Positions 45,782 through 56,040 of a DNA stretch of 64,000 nt are shown here, one piece after another (within the stretch, counting starts at the first letter, position 1; each line of letters opens with the position of its first letter). The translations under genes were made by a program, and so were the position numbers. Origin of the DNA: Granulicella rosea (GTDB lineage: Bacteria; Acidobacteriota; Terriglobia; Terriglobales; Acidobacteriaceae); contig NZ_FZOU01000007.1 in the NCBI RefSeq assembly GCF_900188085.1, forward strand, positions 208,074-272,073. Direction: 5' to 3'. The notes under the pieces were generated by a model. It did not search any database, was not told the origin of the DNA, and saw only the letters and a program-made list of their open reading frames with translations.

Positions 45782-46762
45782 CTATTCGAACCGCGGCAGA
45801 TGCTGCACATCGGTGGCGGGCACCAGCTCCAGCTCGCCGCCGGATTTGATCCAGGCCTTCAACCCGCCTTCGATAACCTGCGTCCGGCAGTTGGCCTCCT
45901 GCAGCATGTGCGCCACGCGCTTGCTCGTCGTATCGCGGATGCAGGAGCAGTAGAGGTAGATCTCGCACTCCGGCGCCATGAACTCCCGCAGCGCGACAAG
46001 CTCTTCCTTCAGCCGCGTCGGCTCCACCCGGATGGAGTTCTTGATGCGCTGCATGCCGGGGTCGTAGTAGCCATGACTGCGCACGTCGGCGATGATGACG
46101 AGCCGGTCCGGACTCAGGTCCTGCAGGCGCTCGCGCAGGCTTTCGACCGAGATGCGCTCGATCCGCTCGTACTTGCGCGCCTTGAGCGAGAAGACGACGA
46201 TCGAGACGATGTATCCCAGCAGCAGCACGGCCAGCGCCAGCAGCACGGCGTGCCCGATGCCCTGCACCCAGTCGATGATCTGGCGGATGAAGCCATGAAA
46301 GATATACCCGCCGGCGAGCCATGCGGTGACGTAGCCGAGCACGCCGAGCGCGTCCAGCCGGAAGAAGCGTCCCAACCGCATGTTCAGGCTGCCGGCCAGC
46401 GGCGCGGCCATGCCGGCGAGGCCGGGGATCCACTTGGCGAAGAGCAGCGTCTTCGCGCCGCGGCGGTAGAAGTACTCGGCCGAGCTGAAGATGCAGCTCT
46501 CCGGGTTGACCGACAGGCGGCAAAGTCCGGCGAGCAGCCACCAGCCGGTATAGCGTCCACCAAGATAAAGCAGAGAGTCGCCCAGCACGGCCGAACCCCA
46601 GGCCAGCGGCAGCAGTACGCTCAGGCTGAGTCCGCGATGCGCCGCCGCGCCCGACGCGACCAGCACGACCGAGGTCGGCAGCGGCAGACCGATCGCCGCA
46701 AGAAACAGCACGGCAGCCACAACAGCGTATCCGTGATGCGAGATGACGCCGACGATATCCAT
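45782..46762 (-). CDS. DedA-family membrane protein fused to a rhodanese domain
   Basis: 326 residues from the ATG at 46762. The N-terminal part (about 1-200) is a DedA/SNARE-associated membrane domain with [40 protein letters not shown] and several transmembrane helices. A cytoplasmic rhodanese domain follows with [20 protein letters not shown] and the active-site loop [12 protein letters not shown] (Cys). DedA proteins are undecaprenyl phosphate/lipid translocases or proton-coupled transporters; rhodaneses transfer sulphur from a persulphide Cys. Its operon partner mnmG modifies the same tRNA base that needs sulphur in cmnm5s2U. The frame is open further upstream, but ATG 46762 fits the membrane domain. 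Confidence 0.88.
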   Translation of the reverse strand: MDIVGVISHHGYAVVAAVLFLAAIGLPLPTSVVLVASGAAAHRGLSLSVLLPLAWGSAVLGDSLLYLGGRYTGWWLLAGLCRLSVNPESCIFSSAEYFYRRGAKTLLFAKWIPGLAGMAAPLAGSLNMRLGRFFRLDALGVLGYVTAWLAGGYIFHGFIRQIIDWVQGIGHAVLLALAVLLLGYIVSIVVFSLKARKYERIERISVESLRERLQDLSPDRLVIIADVRSHGYYDPGMQRIKNSIRVEPTRLKEELVALREFMAPECEIYLYCSCIRDTTSKRVAHMLQEANCRTQVIEGGLKAWIKSGGELELVPATDVQHLPRFE

Positions 46763-47121
46763 TGCGAGACTCTTCCCTGGGACCCAAAGATGATGACAGG
46801 TGAGATGCGCGTTTGCCCAATTTCGCGCATGCGTTCGGAAAATAAGCCGTGTGGAGGAGAACGTTCGAGGGCCGTGTGTGGATGTGGCTGCACGTCTTAT
46901 CGGCAGGCCGGTCGATTTGTCGTATAAAAGTTTCTTCCCCCAAGAATCGCCTGACATCTCCCTCCACCGTGGCCTGTCATCCTGAGCGGAGCGAAGGACC
47001 TGCGTCTCGTTCGGGCAGGCTTCAAGCGAAAGCAAACGCGGGTCCTTCGCTTCGCTCAGGATGACAGGCGGTTTCGCTCAGGGTGACAGGCGGTTTCGGC
47101 GAGGCAAAGGAAAACCAAAGA
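46763..47121. other. Intergenic region between DedA-rhodanese and TonB receptor 1
   Basis: About 360 bases that hold the promoter side of the leftward DedA-mnmG operon, a paired copy of repeat A (46975-47068) and two truncated extra arms (TTTCGCTCAGGGTGACAGG). No gene or RNA is supported. Confidence 0.5.
46975..47068. repeat. Dispersed repeat A, paired arms
   Basis: TGTCATCCTGAGCGGAGCGA and TTCGCTTCGCTCAGGATGAC, with a loop of about 45 bases. A third partial arm follows immediately. Confidence 0.8.
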
Positions 47122-50100
47122 TTAAAACTCCAGATGCAGCCCAAACTGCACCTGTCGTTCCCGGCTTTCGGTCGTGCCGGAGGCGGTGGGCGTGCCGAAG
47201 GGCTGTTCGTTCGTCCCGGCTGCCGCGATCGCAGCGGCGGATTGAAAGAGCAGCGGCGTCACCCCCGCGACCGGCGTCCCCACCACATATGCACGCTGCG
47301 CCACCGAACTGAGATTGAGGTGATTCGTCAGGTTGAAGGCCTCGGCATACGCACGCAGGCGGAGGCGGTCGTGCGGCAGCGGAATGCCGCGGCTGACGCG
47401 GAGATTGAGCTGAATCGTCGCAGGCAGGCGCAGCGTGTCGCGCCCAACTGTCGGCAGGTAGAGGGCGCCGCCCGAGCCGTTCAGGCTCTCGCGGCCGCCC
47501 GGCAGACGCGGGCCGCCGAAGAGGTTCAGGCTGTACGGACGCCCGCTGCGCGCGGTCAGCAGCGGGGCCAGCAGCCAGCCGTTCGCGGCCGCCCGCAGGG
47601 CTTTGCGTTTACTCGCGAGAGCCGTCTCCCAGGTCGCCGACGCGGTCAGCGCCTGCGGATAGTTCAGCGCGGAGAGCGCCTTGTCGTAGCGGTTGTCGAA
47701 GGGGTCGAACTGAGCGTCCGTCCTCGGCGTAGCCCCGCCCGGCTGGCTGTAGTCGAGCGCCTTCGACCACGCATATCGCGCGTTCAGGCCGAGCCCGTGG
47801 ACGGGATGCGTCTCCGCCGTCACGCTGAGGCCGTGGTAGCTGCCGCTGGAGTTCGAGAGGATGTCCGTGACCGGGCCGAAGCTGGGCGTCAGCCGCGCGG
47901 TGTAGATCGGGACCGCGAAGGTCTCCTGGTCGAGCACGCCCGGCGCGCCCGTGCCGCCCTGGAGCTGGAAGAGCCCATAGGCGGGCGACGGCGCGATGTT
48001 CAGGTCGGTCGAGCCGGGAAGCTGGCGGTCGAGGTTGAGCGTGTACGTCGCGGCGAGCACGGTGCGGCGGGGCAGCTCGCGTTCGAGCGTCAGCGACGCC
48101 TGCTGGACCACCGGGAGGCGAAAGCGCCGGTCGAAGACCATCGCCGAGGTGGTCGCGGCGACGGCCGCGGGCGGCGCGGAGAGGTAGTCGCAGGGATAGC
48201 CGAAGCCCTGGCTGGGCGCCTGCGGGCACGGGGTTGTCGTCGTGGGCGTGATGCGGATGTGCGTCGTGCTGGCGGCAAGGGCGGTGTTGGTCAGCGCGGC
48301 GGAGATGGTCGCGCCGGGCAGCCGCCCGAAGTACGCGCCATAGCCGAGCCGCACCGTGCCGCGCCCGGCTCCGAAGGGCTCGACCGCGAGGCCCACACGC
48401 GGGCCGAGGTTGTTGCGGTCCTCGGGAAAGCTGCTGGTCGCGCCCCGTGCGCCGAAGATCTGGTCGAGCGCGGCGTTCGGCTGCTGCGGAAACGGCAGAA
48501 GCTGGTACTCGTAGCGCAGCCCGGCGTTCAGCGTCAGGCGCTTGTTCGCGCGCCAGCTCTCCTGTGCGAAGCCGGCCCACTCCTGCGTGTCGAACGCCGC
48601 CGACTGCTGGCCGAAGCCCTGGGTAAAGGCCCGGAAGCATGCGTCATGAATGGCGGCGGTGATGGCCGGGCAGCCCCCGTTGGGGTAGGCGTTCACGTTG
48701 AAGGTCTGGTCGGTGATCCAGTCAACGAGACCTCCCAGCCTGCCGCCGGTATTGCCGGAGTCGTAGGTAAACGTCCCGGCAGGGTTCGGCAGTGAGGCGA
48801 CCGAGTCGTGGACGGCGCTGAAGTCCACGCCCAGCATGACCGCGTGCCGCCCTTGAAGCCAGGTGAGCGTGTCGGCGGCCTGCAGGCGGCGCTCCAGCGG
48901 GTAGGCCGCGCGCGTGAGCCCCGAGGGCGTGCCGAAGAGCAGGCCGTTCGGGCCGATGTTCACCTCCGGCGCGCGGCCTCCGGGGCCGATGGCCGGCTCC
49001 TGCGCGAGCGACGACTGCGGCTGCTCGTACTGCAGATCGCGCACGTACTGAGCGCGCAGCTCGTTGATCGTCTTCTGGGTCGGCCTGCCGGTAAGCCGGA
49101 GGAGCACGGTGTCGAGCGAGCCGCTGGCATTGCCGAAGCTGGCTCGGCCGCGCGCGACCACCGGCGCGGAGGTCAGCCCGGCGGGCGAGCTCCAGCGGAC
49201 GCGGTTCCACTCCAGCCCCAGCGTCTGGCGGCGCATGGGCAGGGTGTCGAGCCGGACGAAGTGAATCTGTTGATCCGCGCGGCGGGGCAGCTTGCCCGTC
49301 AAGCTGCTGAGGTAGTCGAGCGCGGCGTTCGTGGCCTCGGGTGTAACGCCGCGATTGGCGAGCAGCGCCTTCTGCCCATCGGTCAGGACGTAGAACCCGG
49401 CGTATCCCGGCGAGGAGATGGCCGGGAAGTTCCGCTGCTGGCGATCGAAGGTGTAGAAGAACAGCAGCGGCGCGCGCGGAACCGGGCCGCCAATGCTTCC
49501 GCCGAAGATCTGGCGCAGGTCGTGCGGCTTGACGATGCCGCTCGTGACCACGCCGTCCGCATAGCTCGTGGCGATGGCGTAGGGGTTGGCGGCGGCGAGC
49601 GCGCTCGAACGCAGCTCGTAGAAGCCGGCGCCATGAAACGCCGCCGTGCCGCCGCGCGAGACCGCGGCCGTCGTGCCGCCTGCCGCATGTCCGGTCACGG
49701 CGCTATAGTCGCGTGCAAGGACGCGCGCGCTGCGCGTGGCGGCCTCGGAGAAGCTGTACGGCGCGCCGCGCGGACGTCCACGGCCAAGCCCATGAAGCGG
49801 CTCGTCCTCCTGCTCGTCGGGGTCGACGGATGCCTGAGCCGCGCTGCCGGCGGGCGTGCCGCTGAAGCTCCGGTCGCCGCTCAAACCGTCCAGGGTGCTC
49901 GCGGTCTGGGTCGCGTCCAGTCCGCGAAAGCTGAGCAGACCGTCGCCATCGAGGTCCGGGTTCGCGTCGGGTAGAGTCGCGCCCGGCGCTGCGACCGGTT
50001 TGCCGAGGGTATAGAGCGTGGTCGCGCCGAGCTCCACCGTCAGCGGCCGGGGCGGGTCGAAGCGGTGCAGGGTCAGGCGATATCCGCCAGGCGTCAGCCC

Positions 50101-50343
50101 GGGAAGGAAGAAGCTGCCATCGTGCGCAACCAGGGCAGCCGTGGCCGCGCCGGTGTCGTTGCTTTCGAGCGTGACGGTTGCTCCGGGCGGCGCGCCGCGC
50201 CCCAGCAGGGCGCCGCTGACGGCGTCCTGCGCACGAGCGCGCGCCAGCGGTAGAACGGCGCATGCGGCCATGAGCCAGCATGCCGAGCGCAAAGCGAAGA
50301 TCGGGGTTGCCGCGTGAATCTCCTGGCGGCGGAGACGTGCCAT
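47122..50343 (-). CDS. Oar-like TonB-dependent receptor 1
   Basis: 1073 residues. A signal peptide at about 1-39 (LMAACAVLPLARARAQ) is followed by a carboxypeptidase-regulatory Ig-like domain (GATVTLESNDTGAATAALVA, PGLTPGGYRLTLHRFDPPRP), a plug region and a long outer-membrane barrel ending ERQVQFGLHLEF (terminal Phe). Repeated strands such as ANKRLTLNAGLRYEYQLLPF are typical of the acidobacterial TonB-dependent transporters (Oar family), which move large substrates or anchor proteins. A classical TonB box is not obvious. Arg and Ala content is high. It is adjacent to a second receptor in the same orientation, 131 bases away. Confidence 0.92.
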   Translation of the reverse strand: MARLRRQEIHAATPIFALRSACWLMAACAVLPLARARAQDAVSGALLGRGAPPGATVTLESNDTGAATAALVAHDGSFFLPGLTPGGYRLTLHRFDPPRPLTVELGATTLYTLGKPVAAPGATLPDANPDLDGDGLLSFRGLDATQTASTLDGLSGDRSFSGTPAGSAAQASVDPDEQEDEPLHGLGRGRPRGAPYSFSEAATRSARVLARDYSAVTGHAAGGTTAAVSRGGTAAFHGAGFYELRSSALAAANPYAIATSYADGVVTSGIVKPHDLRQIFGGSIGGPVPRAPLLFFYTFDRQQRNFPAISSPGYAGFYVLTDGQKALLANRGVTPEATNAALDYLSSLTGKLPRRADQQIHFVRLDTLPMRRQTLGLEWNRVRWSSPAGLTSAPVVARGRASFGNASGSLDTVLLRLTGRPTQKTINELRAQYVRDLQYEQPQSSLAQEPAIGPGGRAPEVNIGPNGLLFGTPSGLTRAAYPLERRLQAADTLTWLQGRHAVMLGVDFSAVHDSVASLPNPAGTFTYDSGNTGGRLGGLVDWITDQTFNVNAYPNGGCPAITAAIHDACFRAFTQGFGQQSAAFDTQEWAGFAQESWRANKRLTLNAGLRYEYQLLPFPQQPNAALDQIFGARGATSSFPEDRNNLGPRVGLAVEPFGAGRGTVRLGYGAYFGRLPGATISAALTNTALAASTTHIRITPTTTTPCPQAPSQGFGYPCDYLSAPPAAVAATTSAMVFDRRFRLPVVQQASLTLERELPRRTVLAATYTLNLDRQLPGSTDLNIAPSPAYGLFQLQGGTGAPGVLDQETFAVPIYTARLTPSFGPVTDILSNSSGSYHGLSVTAETHPVHGLGLNARYAWSKALDYSQPGGATPRTDAQFDPFDNRYDKALSALNYPQALTASATWETALASKRKALRAAANGWLLAPLLTARSGRPYSLNLFGGPRLPGGRESLNGSGGALYLPTVGRDTLRLPATIQLNLRVSRGIPLPHDRLRLRAYAEAFNLTNHLNLSSVAQRAYVVGTPVAGVTPLLFQSAAAIAAAGTNEQPFGTPTASGTTESRERQVQFGLHLEF

Positions 50344-50409
50344 CCGCTCTCCTGTTGCGGTTTGGGATATGCGGAGAGTACCGGAGTTGAAGAGAAATGG
50401 GAATGGGTA

Positions 50410-50443
50410 AAAGAAAAGGGCGACGGCTCGAACGCCATCGCCC
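50410..50443 (-). terminator. Intrinsic terminator of TonB receptor 2
   Basis: On the minus strand GGGCGATGGC / GCCGTCGCCC (one wobble pair), six-base loop, then TTTTCTTTT. It lies about 30 bases after the stop of the upstream receptor. Confidence 0.78.
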
Positions 50444-50474
50444 TGATTTGGTTCAGGTTTGAATCGTGATCGAA

Positions 50475-53400
50475 CTAGAAGAGGAACTTGAAGCCGATCT
50501 GGATCTGACGCGAGGTGTACAGGAAGCCGCTGGAGTTGGAGTTGGTGGGGATGCCGAACTGCGTCGTACCCGTGCCGGCCACGCCGGACTGGTAGGTTGC
50601 GGTGGTGGCGGTTCCCGACGAGGTCAACGCATAAGCACCCGTGCTGACAGCCGTTACGTTCTGGTGGTTGTACATGTTGTACAGGTCCACGCGACCTTCG
50701 AGCTTGTAGCGCTCGGTAAAGGAGACCTGCTTCTGCAAGCGGATATCCTGAACGACGTCGCGGGGATACTTGTAGGTGTTGCGTCCAATAACCGGGACGT
50801 AGGAACCGCCGCCCGAACCATTCCAGCTCGAGCTGTTGAGACCGCCAGCCACGGTGCCGGTGAGGGACGCCGAGTACGGCAGACCATTCTGCGCCTGGAA
50901 CGAGGTGTTCAGCGCCCAGTCGTTGAGTGCGTAGCTGGCCCAGTTCTTCGCCCCAAGATTCGGGAAGTTGTACAGGGCGTATCCCGCCACGCGGTTGGGT
51001 ACGTTGTAGATGGAGTTGCCGTAGTCCGTCGCCTGGCTGCCATTGGGGTCGTACTGAGTGTTCGTTGCAGTTGTGGTCGTGGCGTTCTGGTTGTAGTCGA
51101 GCGCGTGCGACCAGACATAGTTCACATCGAACTGTAGCGACTTGAGCGAGCGGTTCTGAATCTCGACCACGCCGCCGTGGTAACTGGAGTTGACGTTGCT
51201 GGTGACCTTCGTGATGCTGGTGAAGGCAGTATTGATGTAGCTGGTGTAGACAGGCACCACGAACTGCGTGCCGGCTGCGATCGGGCTCTTGCCGTTGCTC
51301 GGGTCCGCGATCGTAATGGTCGTGTTGACCATGGTCGCGGGGTTCAGGTTGGTGTTGACGAAGTTGGTCAACTCACGACCGAGCGCGCCGAGGTAGCTGA
51401 GCGAAAGCACCGTGCCGTGGCCGAGCTCCTGCTGCACGACCAGGTCGAACTGATGAACCATCGGGTCCTGCAGATTGTTGGCGAGGTAGTAAGAACTCGG
51501 CGTGGGAGGCGTGCCGCCCGAGATGATGTTCGGGATGATCGGCGCCGAGGTGGCGACGGTGGCCGTACCGGTGCAGGCGACCGTGGTTCCGTTGCAATAG
51601 TAGGTGGCGGGCTTCAGGGTAGCGGTGAACTGTCCGTTCGGGCTGCCGGTGTTGAGCAGAACGTTGAGCAGAATGCCGTTGGTGATGCGGCCGTAGTACA
51701 TGCCGTAGCCGCCGCGCACGACCGTCTTGCCAGTGCCGAACACGTCGTACGCGAAGCCGAGGCGGGGTCCGATGTTGTTCTTGTCGCTCGGAGTATTCGT
51801 GAGCCCGGCGTACGGAGTGAAGGTGAAGGCGCCGAGAGTCGCCGGGGTGGTCAATGCCGCGTTGGCGGAGTGGCCGGGAAGCTTCTCGTAGTCGTAACGT
51901 GCGCCAGCCTGGATCGTGAGACGCGGCGTCACCTTCCAGTTGTCCTGGGCGAAGATGCCGTAGTCCAGAGTGGTGATGCCGTAGATCGGATTGCCGAAGC
52001 CCTGAGCAAAGTTCGTATAGCAGGGAAACGCGCCAACCGCGGAAGCGGTAGCCGTGGCGACGGCAAGGCCGGTGCTGTTGCAGGTGCCCTTGTTCGCAGC
52101 CGCGTTATACAGATCGGCGAGATAGTTGCCCACGTAGCCGTAGGTGTAAACGCCGTTGCTCTCGTAGGTGTTGTTGATCAGGTCGGCGTTGTGGACCATA
52201 TCGACGCCGAACTTAAGGCTGTGATTGCCGTGGCTGACGTAGAGCGTATCGCCGATCTGCCACTTGCGCTCATCCGGCAGCGCCTTGCGGTAGGAGTAGT
52301 AGGGCGAACCGAGGTAGAAGCCGCTGCCTGTGGCAAGCGCGACCTCTGGCGTGTTGCCGGCCGAGGCGCCGGTGCCCGCGAGGTTTGCCTTGCTGTACGC
52401 GCTGAGGGGCTGCTGGCCTTCGTCGTTCAACTCACGACCGTACTGGTAAAGCAGTTCGTTGCTGATCAGACCGGAGATCATGGTCGTCAGCTTGGCGACG
52501 CCGTAGTCCAGCTTCACGAAGTCGGTGCCGAAGGTGTCGATCGCATAGTTGTTGGTCGACTGCGTCTGCACACCGCCTGGCGAATCCCAGCGAAGACGAT
52601 TATAGAGAAGGCTGACCGAGTTCCGGCTGTTGAGGCGGTAGTCCACCTTGGCCATGTTGACCTCCTGGTCGCCGGTACGCGGCACGTTGCCGAGGTCGGG
52701 CAGGAAGCTGGCGAGACCGGCGCTGAACGCCGTGGCGCCCGCGCTGTAGGAGCTGCCGACACCACCCTCGCGGGCAGCCAGCGCGCAGGCCTGGGCGTCG
52801 ACCGCCGGCGCTGCGACCGTGCCGGTCGCCGGAGCCAGATAGCCCGTCGCAAGGTTGCAGGTATAAACAACGCTGCTGCCGGTCGGAATCACCGTGTTGC
52901 CGCCGGTGACCGTGGCGGGGTCAGGCTGCGTGAAGAACGCCGAAGGGGAGTTAGCCTTCGCCGTACCGGGGAAGTTGCGATGATGCTGGTCGTACGTGTA
53001 CTGCCAGAAGAGCTTGTCCTTGATGATCGGGCCGCCAGCCGTGAAACCCCAGATCCTGCGCGAGTCGGACGGCTTGTAGGGCGAGGTGGTAAAGGTATAC
53101 GCGCCCGTGGTGGGATTCTGAGTTCCGACGGTATTGGTTGTGTAGGGGTTATAAGCGCCCCATGCGCTCTCGCGATCGAGGAAGTAGGCCTGTCCGTGAA
53201 TGGCGTTGCCGCCGCTCTTGGTGACCGAGTTGATGACGCCGCCCGCGGCGCGACCGAACTCCGCGGCATATACGCCGGTGTTCACCTGGAACTCGCGAAT
53301 CGATTCCGGAGGCGTGGAGTAAGCCTCACGGGTACGGCCACGCTCTTCCGAGTAGTAGGCCTGGTTGTCGTCCGCGCCGTCGATCAGCACGTTATTCAGA

Positions 53401-53948
53401 AGGGGGCTGATGCCGCGCACGCTGACAAGACCGAAGCCGTTCGAGTCCGAGACGACGCCAGGAGTGGTGAGGGCGAGCGCCGACCAGCGAAGATTGTTGA
53501 CCGGGATGTCTTCCAGCGCGCGGGTGTTGAGCTGCGCGGCAAAGTCGGGTGAATCGAAGTTCAGCACGGGCGCTTCCGCCGTGACTTCGACGGTCGAATC
53601 GGTGGCGCCGGCGGCGACGTGTGCGTCGACCTCGGTCAACTGGCTGACCGTGACGAGGACCGACTTGGTGACGACCTTGCCGAAGCCGGTAGCCTTCACG
53701 GTGACGGTGTAGGTGCCGGGCTCAAGGAGAGGGGCCTTGAAGAAGCCGCTGCCGTCCGCGGTGAGGGTAAGTTCGGCGGCTGTCGCGTCGTTGTGGATGG
53801 TGACGATGGCTCCGGGAACAACCGCGGAGGTGTTGTCGAATACGGTTCCGCCAATGGCGCCCTGCGTCGAAGACTGGGCCAAGGCGGGAACGGTACAGAT
53901 ACAGGCGGCTGCAAGCAGCAGCGCGGCCTTATTCATGAATTTGGACAT
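50475..53948 (-). CDS. Oar-like TonB-dependent receptor 2
   Basis: 1157 residues. Signal peptide (AALLLAAACICTVPALAQ), an N-terminal carboxypeptidase-regulatory domain (IGGTVFDNTSAVVPGAIVTI, APLLEPGTYTVTVKATGFGK), the plug (VSVRGISPLLNNVLIDGADD, FGRAAGGVINSVTKSGGNAI) and a beta barrel ending QIQIGFKFLF. Residues rich in Asn, Thr, Ser and Gly make up many surface loops. It has the same architecture as receptor 1 but clearly different sequence. It is transcribed separately or with read-through from its own promoter (53949-54216 is intergenic). Confidence 0.94.
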   Translation of the reverse strand: MSKFMNKAALLLAAACICTVPALAQSSTQGAIGGTVFDNTSAVVPGAIVTIHNDATAAELTLTADGSGFFKAPLLEPGTYTVTVKATGFGKVVTKSVLVTVSQLTEVDAHVAAGATDSTVEVTAEAPVLNFDSPDFAAQLNTRALEDIPVNNLRWSALALTTPGVVSDSNGFGLVSVRGISPLLNNVLIDGADDNQAYYSEERGRTREAYSTPPESIREFQVNTGVYAAEFGRAAGGVINSVTKSGGNAIHGQAYFLDRESAWGAYNPYTTNTVGTQNPTTGAYTFTTSPYKPSDSRRIWGFTAGGPIIKDKLFWQYTYDQHHRNFPGTAKANSPSAFFTQPDPATVTGGNTVIPTGSSVVYTCNLATGYLAPATGTVAAPAVDAQACALAAREGGVGSSYSAGATAFSAGLASFLPDLGNVPRTGDQEVNMAKVDYRLNSRNSVSLLYNRLRWDSPGGVQTQSTNNYAIDTFGTDFVKLDYGVAKLTTMISGLISNELLYQYGRELNDEGQQPLSAYSKANLAGTGASAGNTPEVALATGSGFYLGSPYYSYRKALPDERKWQIGDTLYVSHGNHSLKFGVDMVHNADLINNTYESNGVYTYGYVGNYLADLYNAAANKGTCNSTGLAVATATASAVGAFPCYTNFAQGFGNPIYGITTLDYGIFAQDNWKVTPRLTIQAGARYDYEKLPGHSANAALTTPATLGAFTFTPYAGLTNTPSDKNNIGPRLGFAYDVFGTGKTVVRGGYGMYYGRITNGILLNVLLNTGSPNGQFTATLKPATYYCNGTTVACTGTATVATSAPIIPNIISGGTPPTPSSYYLANNLQDPMVHQFDLVVQQELGHGTVLSLSYLGALGRELTNFVNTNLNPATMVNTTITIADPSNGKSPIAAGTQFVVPVYTSYINTAFTSITKVTSNVNSSYHGGVVEIQNRSLKSLQFDVNYVWSHALDYNQNATTTTATNTQYDPNGSQATDYGNSIYNVPNRVAGYALYNFPNLGAKNWASYALNDWALNTSFQAQNGLPYSASLTGTVAGGLNSSSWNGSGGGSYVPVIGRNTYKYPRDVVQDIRLQKQVSFTERYKLEGRVDLYNMYNHQNVTAVSTGAYALTSSGTATTATYQSGVAGTGTTQFGIPTNSNSSGFLYTSRQIQIGFKFLF

Positions 53949-54216
53949 TCCGGTCTCCTGAATTTTCCTGCTGAACCCACGCCAGTACGCTTTGCGATCC
54001 GCGTGCTGTGAGAAGGTTTGTGTATCTCTTAATAGCTACAGCTTGCCACGTTTCGATGACGGGATGATGACTGCCTTGGATAACACACAAACTGCCAGAC
54101 GTTAAAGCGAGTTCGGGGAAGGCGTACCTGCCGTCGGGGGGTTGGGACGGTCTGATCATCTTCCTGGTTGGATAGAAATATCAGTCTAGCTCGATTCCGC
54201 TACACTGGATACTGAA
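53949..54216. other. Divergent promoter region of TonB receptor 2 and obgE
   Basis: 268 bases without a gene. AGGAGACC lies just before the receptor ATG on the minus strand. TACACTGGATACT precedes obgE. No clear regulator binding site or palindrome was found. Confidence 0.4.
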
Positions 54217-55320
54217 ATGTTTATTGACGAAGCAAAAATTCGAGTAAAAGCCGGCGACGGCGGCAATGGCTGCATGGCGTTCCGGCGCGAAAAGTTCGTT
54301 CCCAAGGGCGGCCCGTCGGGCGGCGATGGCGGACATGGCGGCGATGTCATCATGGAATCGTCGCTGAGCCACAATACCCTGGTTCACTTCCGGTTCAATC
54401 CGGAGCACAAATCGCAGCGCGGCGGGCATGGTCTGGGTTCGAACTGCTCCGGCTACGCGGGCGAGCACACCGTGTTGAAGGTTCCGGTCGGCACCGTCCT
54501 CTATGACGAGGAGACGGGCGAGATGGTCCACGACTTCTCGCGAGCCAACGAGTCCATCGTCATCGCACGCGGCGGACGCGGCGGACGCGGGAACCAGCAC
54601 TTCGCCACCAGCACCCACCAGGCGCCGCGCGAGCACGAGCTTGGGCGGGCAGGCGAAGAGAAGAACTACCGGCTGGAGCTGCGGCTTCTGGCCGATGCCG
54701 GCCTGGTCGGCTACCCGAACGTCGGCAAGTCGACGCTGATCTCGCGTCTCTCCGCCGCCAAGCCGAAGATCGCCAACTACGCCTTCACCACGCTGGAGCC
54801 GAATCTGGGCGTGGTCTCGGTCGGCGACTATCCGCACGAGGCGTCGTTCACGGTCGCCGACCTGCCGGGGCTGATCGAGGGCGCGCACCTGGGCGCCGGG
54901 CTGGGCATCCAGTTCCTGAAGCACATCGAGCGCACCAGCGTCGTCGTGCATCTGGTGGATGTCTCGGACGGTTCAGGCCGGGATAATCCCGTGGAAGACT
55001 TCAAGGTCATCACGGCGGAGCTTGAAAGTTTCGACCCTGCGCTGGGCTTGAAGCCGACGATCCTGGTCGCGGCCAAGGTCGACGTCGCCAATCCTGAGAA
55101 GTTGAAGAAACTAAAGGCGATGGGCAAGCGGAAGAAGCTGCCCTACTATGAGATCTCGGCGGTCACGGGCCTGGGCATCGACGCGCTGAAGTACGGCATC
55201 GCCGAGGTGGTTTCGGCGAACCGCAATGCGATTCCGCTCGAAGAGCAGGCGCCGCTGGAGCAGGTGAAGAAGAAGCGCGCGTTTCCGCCGCCGGCTGCCT
55301 CGTCCAAGGGACGGAAGTAG
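54217..55320 (+). CDS. obgE: GTPase Obg (ribosome assembly)
   Basis: 367 residues. The N-terminal glycine-rich Obg fold ([20 protein letters not shown]) and the G domain from about residue 160 with P-loop GYPNVGKST, Switch-like [12 protein letters not shown]3 [10 protein letters not shown] and G4-like AKVD. Obg assists 50S maturation, stress response and chromosome segregation. A short Lys/Pro-rich C-terminal tail replaces the longer tail of some species. It begins the rightward set obgE-nadD. Confidence 0.97.
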   Translation: MFIDEAKIRVKAGDGGNGCMAFRREKFVPKGGPSGGDGGHGGDVIMESSLSHNTLVHFRFNPEHKSQRGGHGLGSNCSGYAGEHTVLKVPVGTVLYDEETGEMVHDFSRANESIVIARGGRGGRGNQHFATSTHQAPREHELGRAGEEKNYRLELRLLADAGLVGYPNVGKSTLISRLSAAKPKIANYAFTTLEPNLGVVSVGDYPHEASFTVADLPGLIEGAHLGAGLGIQFLKHIERTSVVVHLVDVSDGSGRDNPVEDFKVITAELESFDPALGLKPTILVAAKVDVANPEKLKKLKAMGKRKKLPYYEISAVTGLGIDALKYGIAEVVSANRNAIPLEEQAPLEQVKKKRAFPPPAASSKGRK

Positions 55321-55331
55321 GCCGAGTGGGG

Positions 55332-55940
55332 ATGCGCGTAGCGTTCTTCGGCGGCACCTTCGACCCTCCGCACCGCGGGCATGTGGCGATTGCACAGGCC
55401 GCGGCCGACGCCTTCGAGCTGGACCGCGTGCTCTTCGCGCCGGCCGGACGGCAGCCGTTGAAGGACGGCCACGCCACCCTCGACTTCGGCGACCGGCTGG
55501 CGCTTTCGACGATGGCCTGCGCCTCGGACGAGCGCTTCGCCGCCTCCGCACTGGACGCGCCGCGCGAGGACGGACAGCCGAACTACACGGTGGACGTGCT
55601 CACCGAGCTCCGACGGCAGATGCCGGACGCCACGATCTTCAACCTGGTGGGCGCGGACAGCTTCAACGATCTGGGCCGTTGGCGCGAACCGGCGGAGCTG
55701 CTGCGGCTGGCCGAGTGGATCGTCGTCAGCCGCCCCGGCCATGTGCTGGACGAGCCCGAGGGCTATCCGCTGACCGCGGGCCAGCGGGCGCGGGTGCATC
55801 TGCTGGATGCGGTCCATCTGGATATCTCGGCGACGGAGCTGCGGGCGAGGCTGGCTGCGGGAGAGCTCTGCGACGACCTTTTGACGGCGCCGGTGGCGGG
55901 GTTCATCCGTGCACACGGGTTTTACCGGCACGAACTTTGA
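55332..55940 (+). CDS. nadD: Nicotinate-nucleotide adenylyltransferase
   Basis: 202 residues from the ATG at 55332 (eleven bases after obgE). The nucleotidyltransferase motif FGGTFDPPHRGH and the C-terminal DISATELRARLAAG (ISxTxxR) are diagnostic. It makes deamido-NAD from NaMN and ATP. The close spacing to obgE is the common bacterial arrangement. Confidence 0.96.
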   Translation: MRVAFFGGTFDPPHRGHVAIAQAAADAFELDRVLFAPAGRQPLKDGHATLDFGDRLALSTMACASDERFAASALDAPREDGQPNYTVDVLTELRRQMPDATIFNLVGADSFNDLGRWREPAELLRLAEWIVVSRPGHVLDEPEGYPLTAGQRARVHLLDAVHLDISATELRARLAAGELCDDLLTAPVAGFIRAHGFYRHEL

Positions 55941-55982
55941 TGAGCCGGTTCGGCTCGTTGGCGGGGTAAGGAAGGCATGCCC

Positions 55983-56040
55983 AGGGGCTGAAGCCCGCTT
56001 CATTTGCCGGGTTTGATTGCCAGGGCTGGAGCCCTGGCCT
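55983..56040. repeat. Dispersed repeat C
   Basis: AGGGGCTGAAGCCCGCTTCA and GATTGCCAGGGCTGGAGCCC, two palindromic units in the 234-base nadD-rsfS gap. The rest of the gap, to 56174, holds no recognised signal other than the AAGGAG ribosome-binding site of rsfS. Confidence 0.5.

Noticed and set aside
43734..46967. A single open frame of over 1000 codons running through mnmG and antisense through the DedA gene
   Set aside because: Only the part from GTG 45764 matches MnmG; upstream text is the shadow of the DedA-rhodanese gene on the same strand in another frame and has an abnormal composition.
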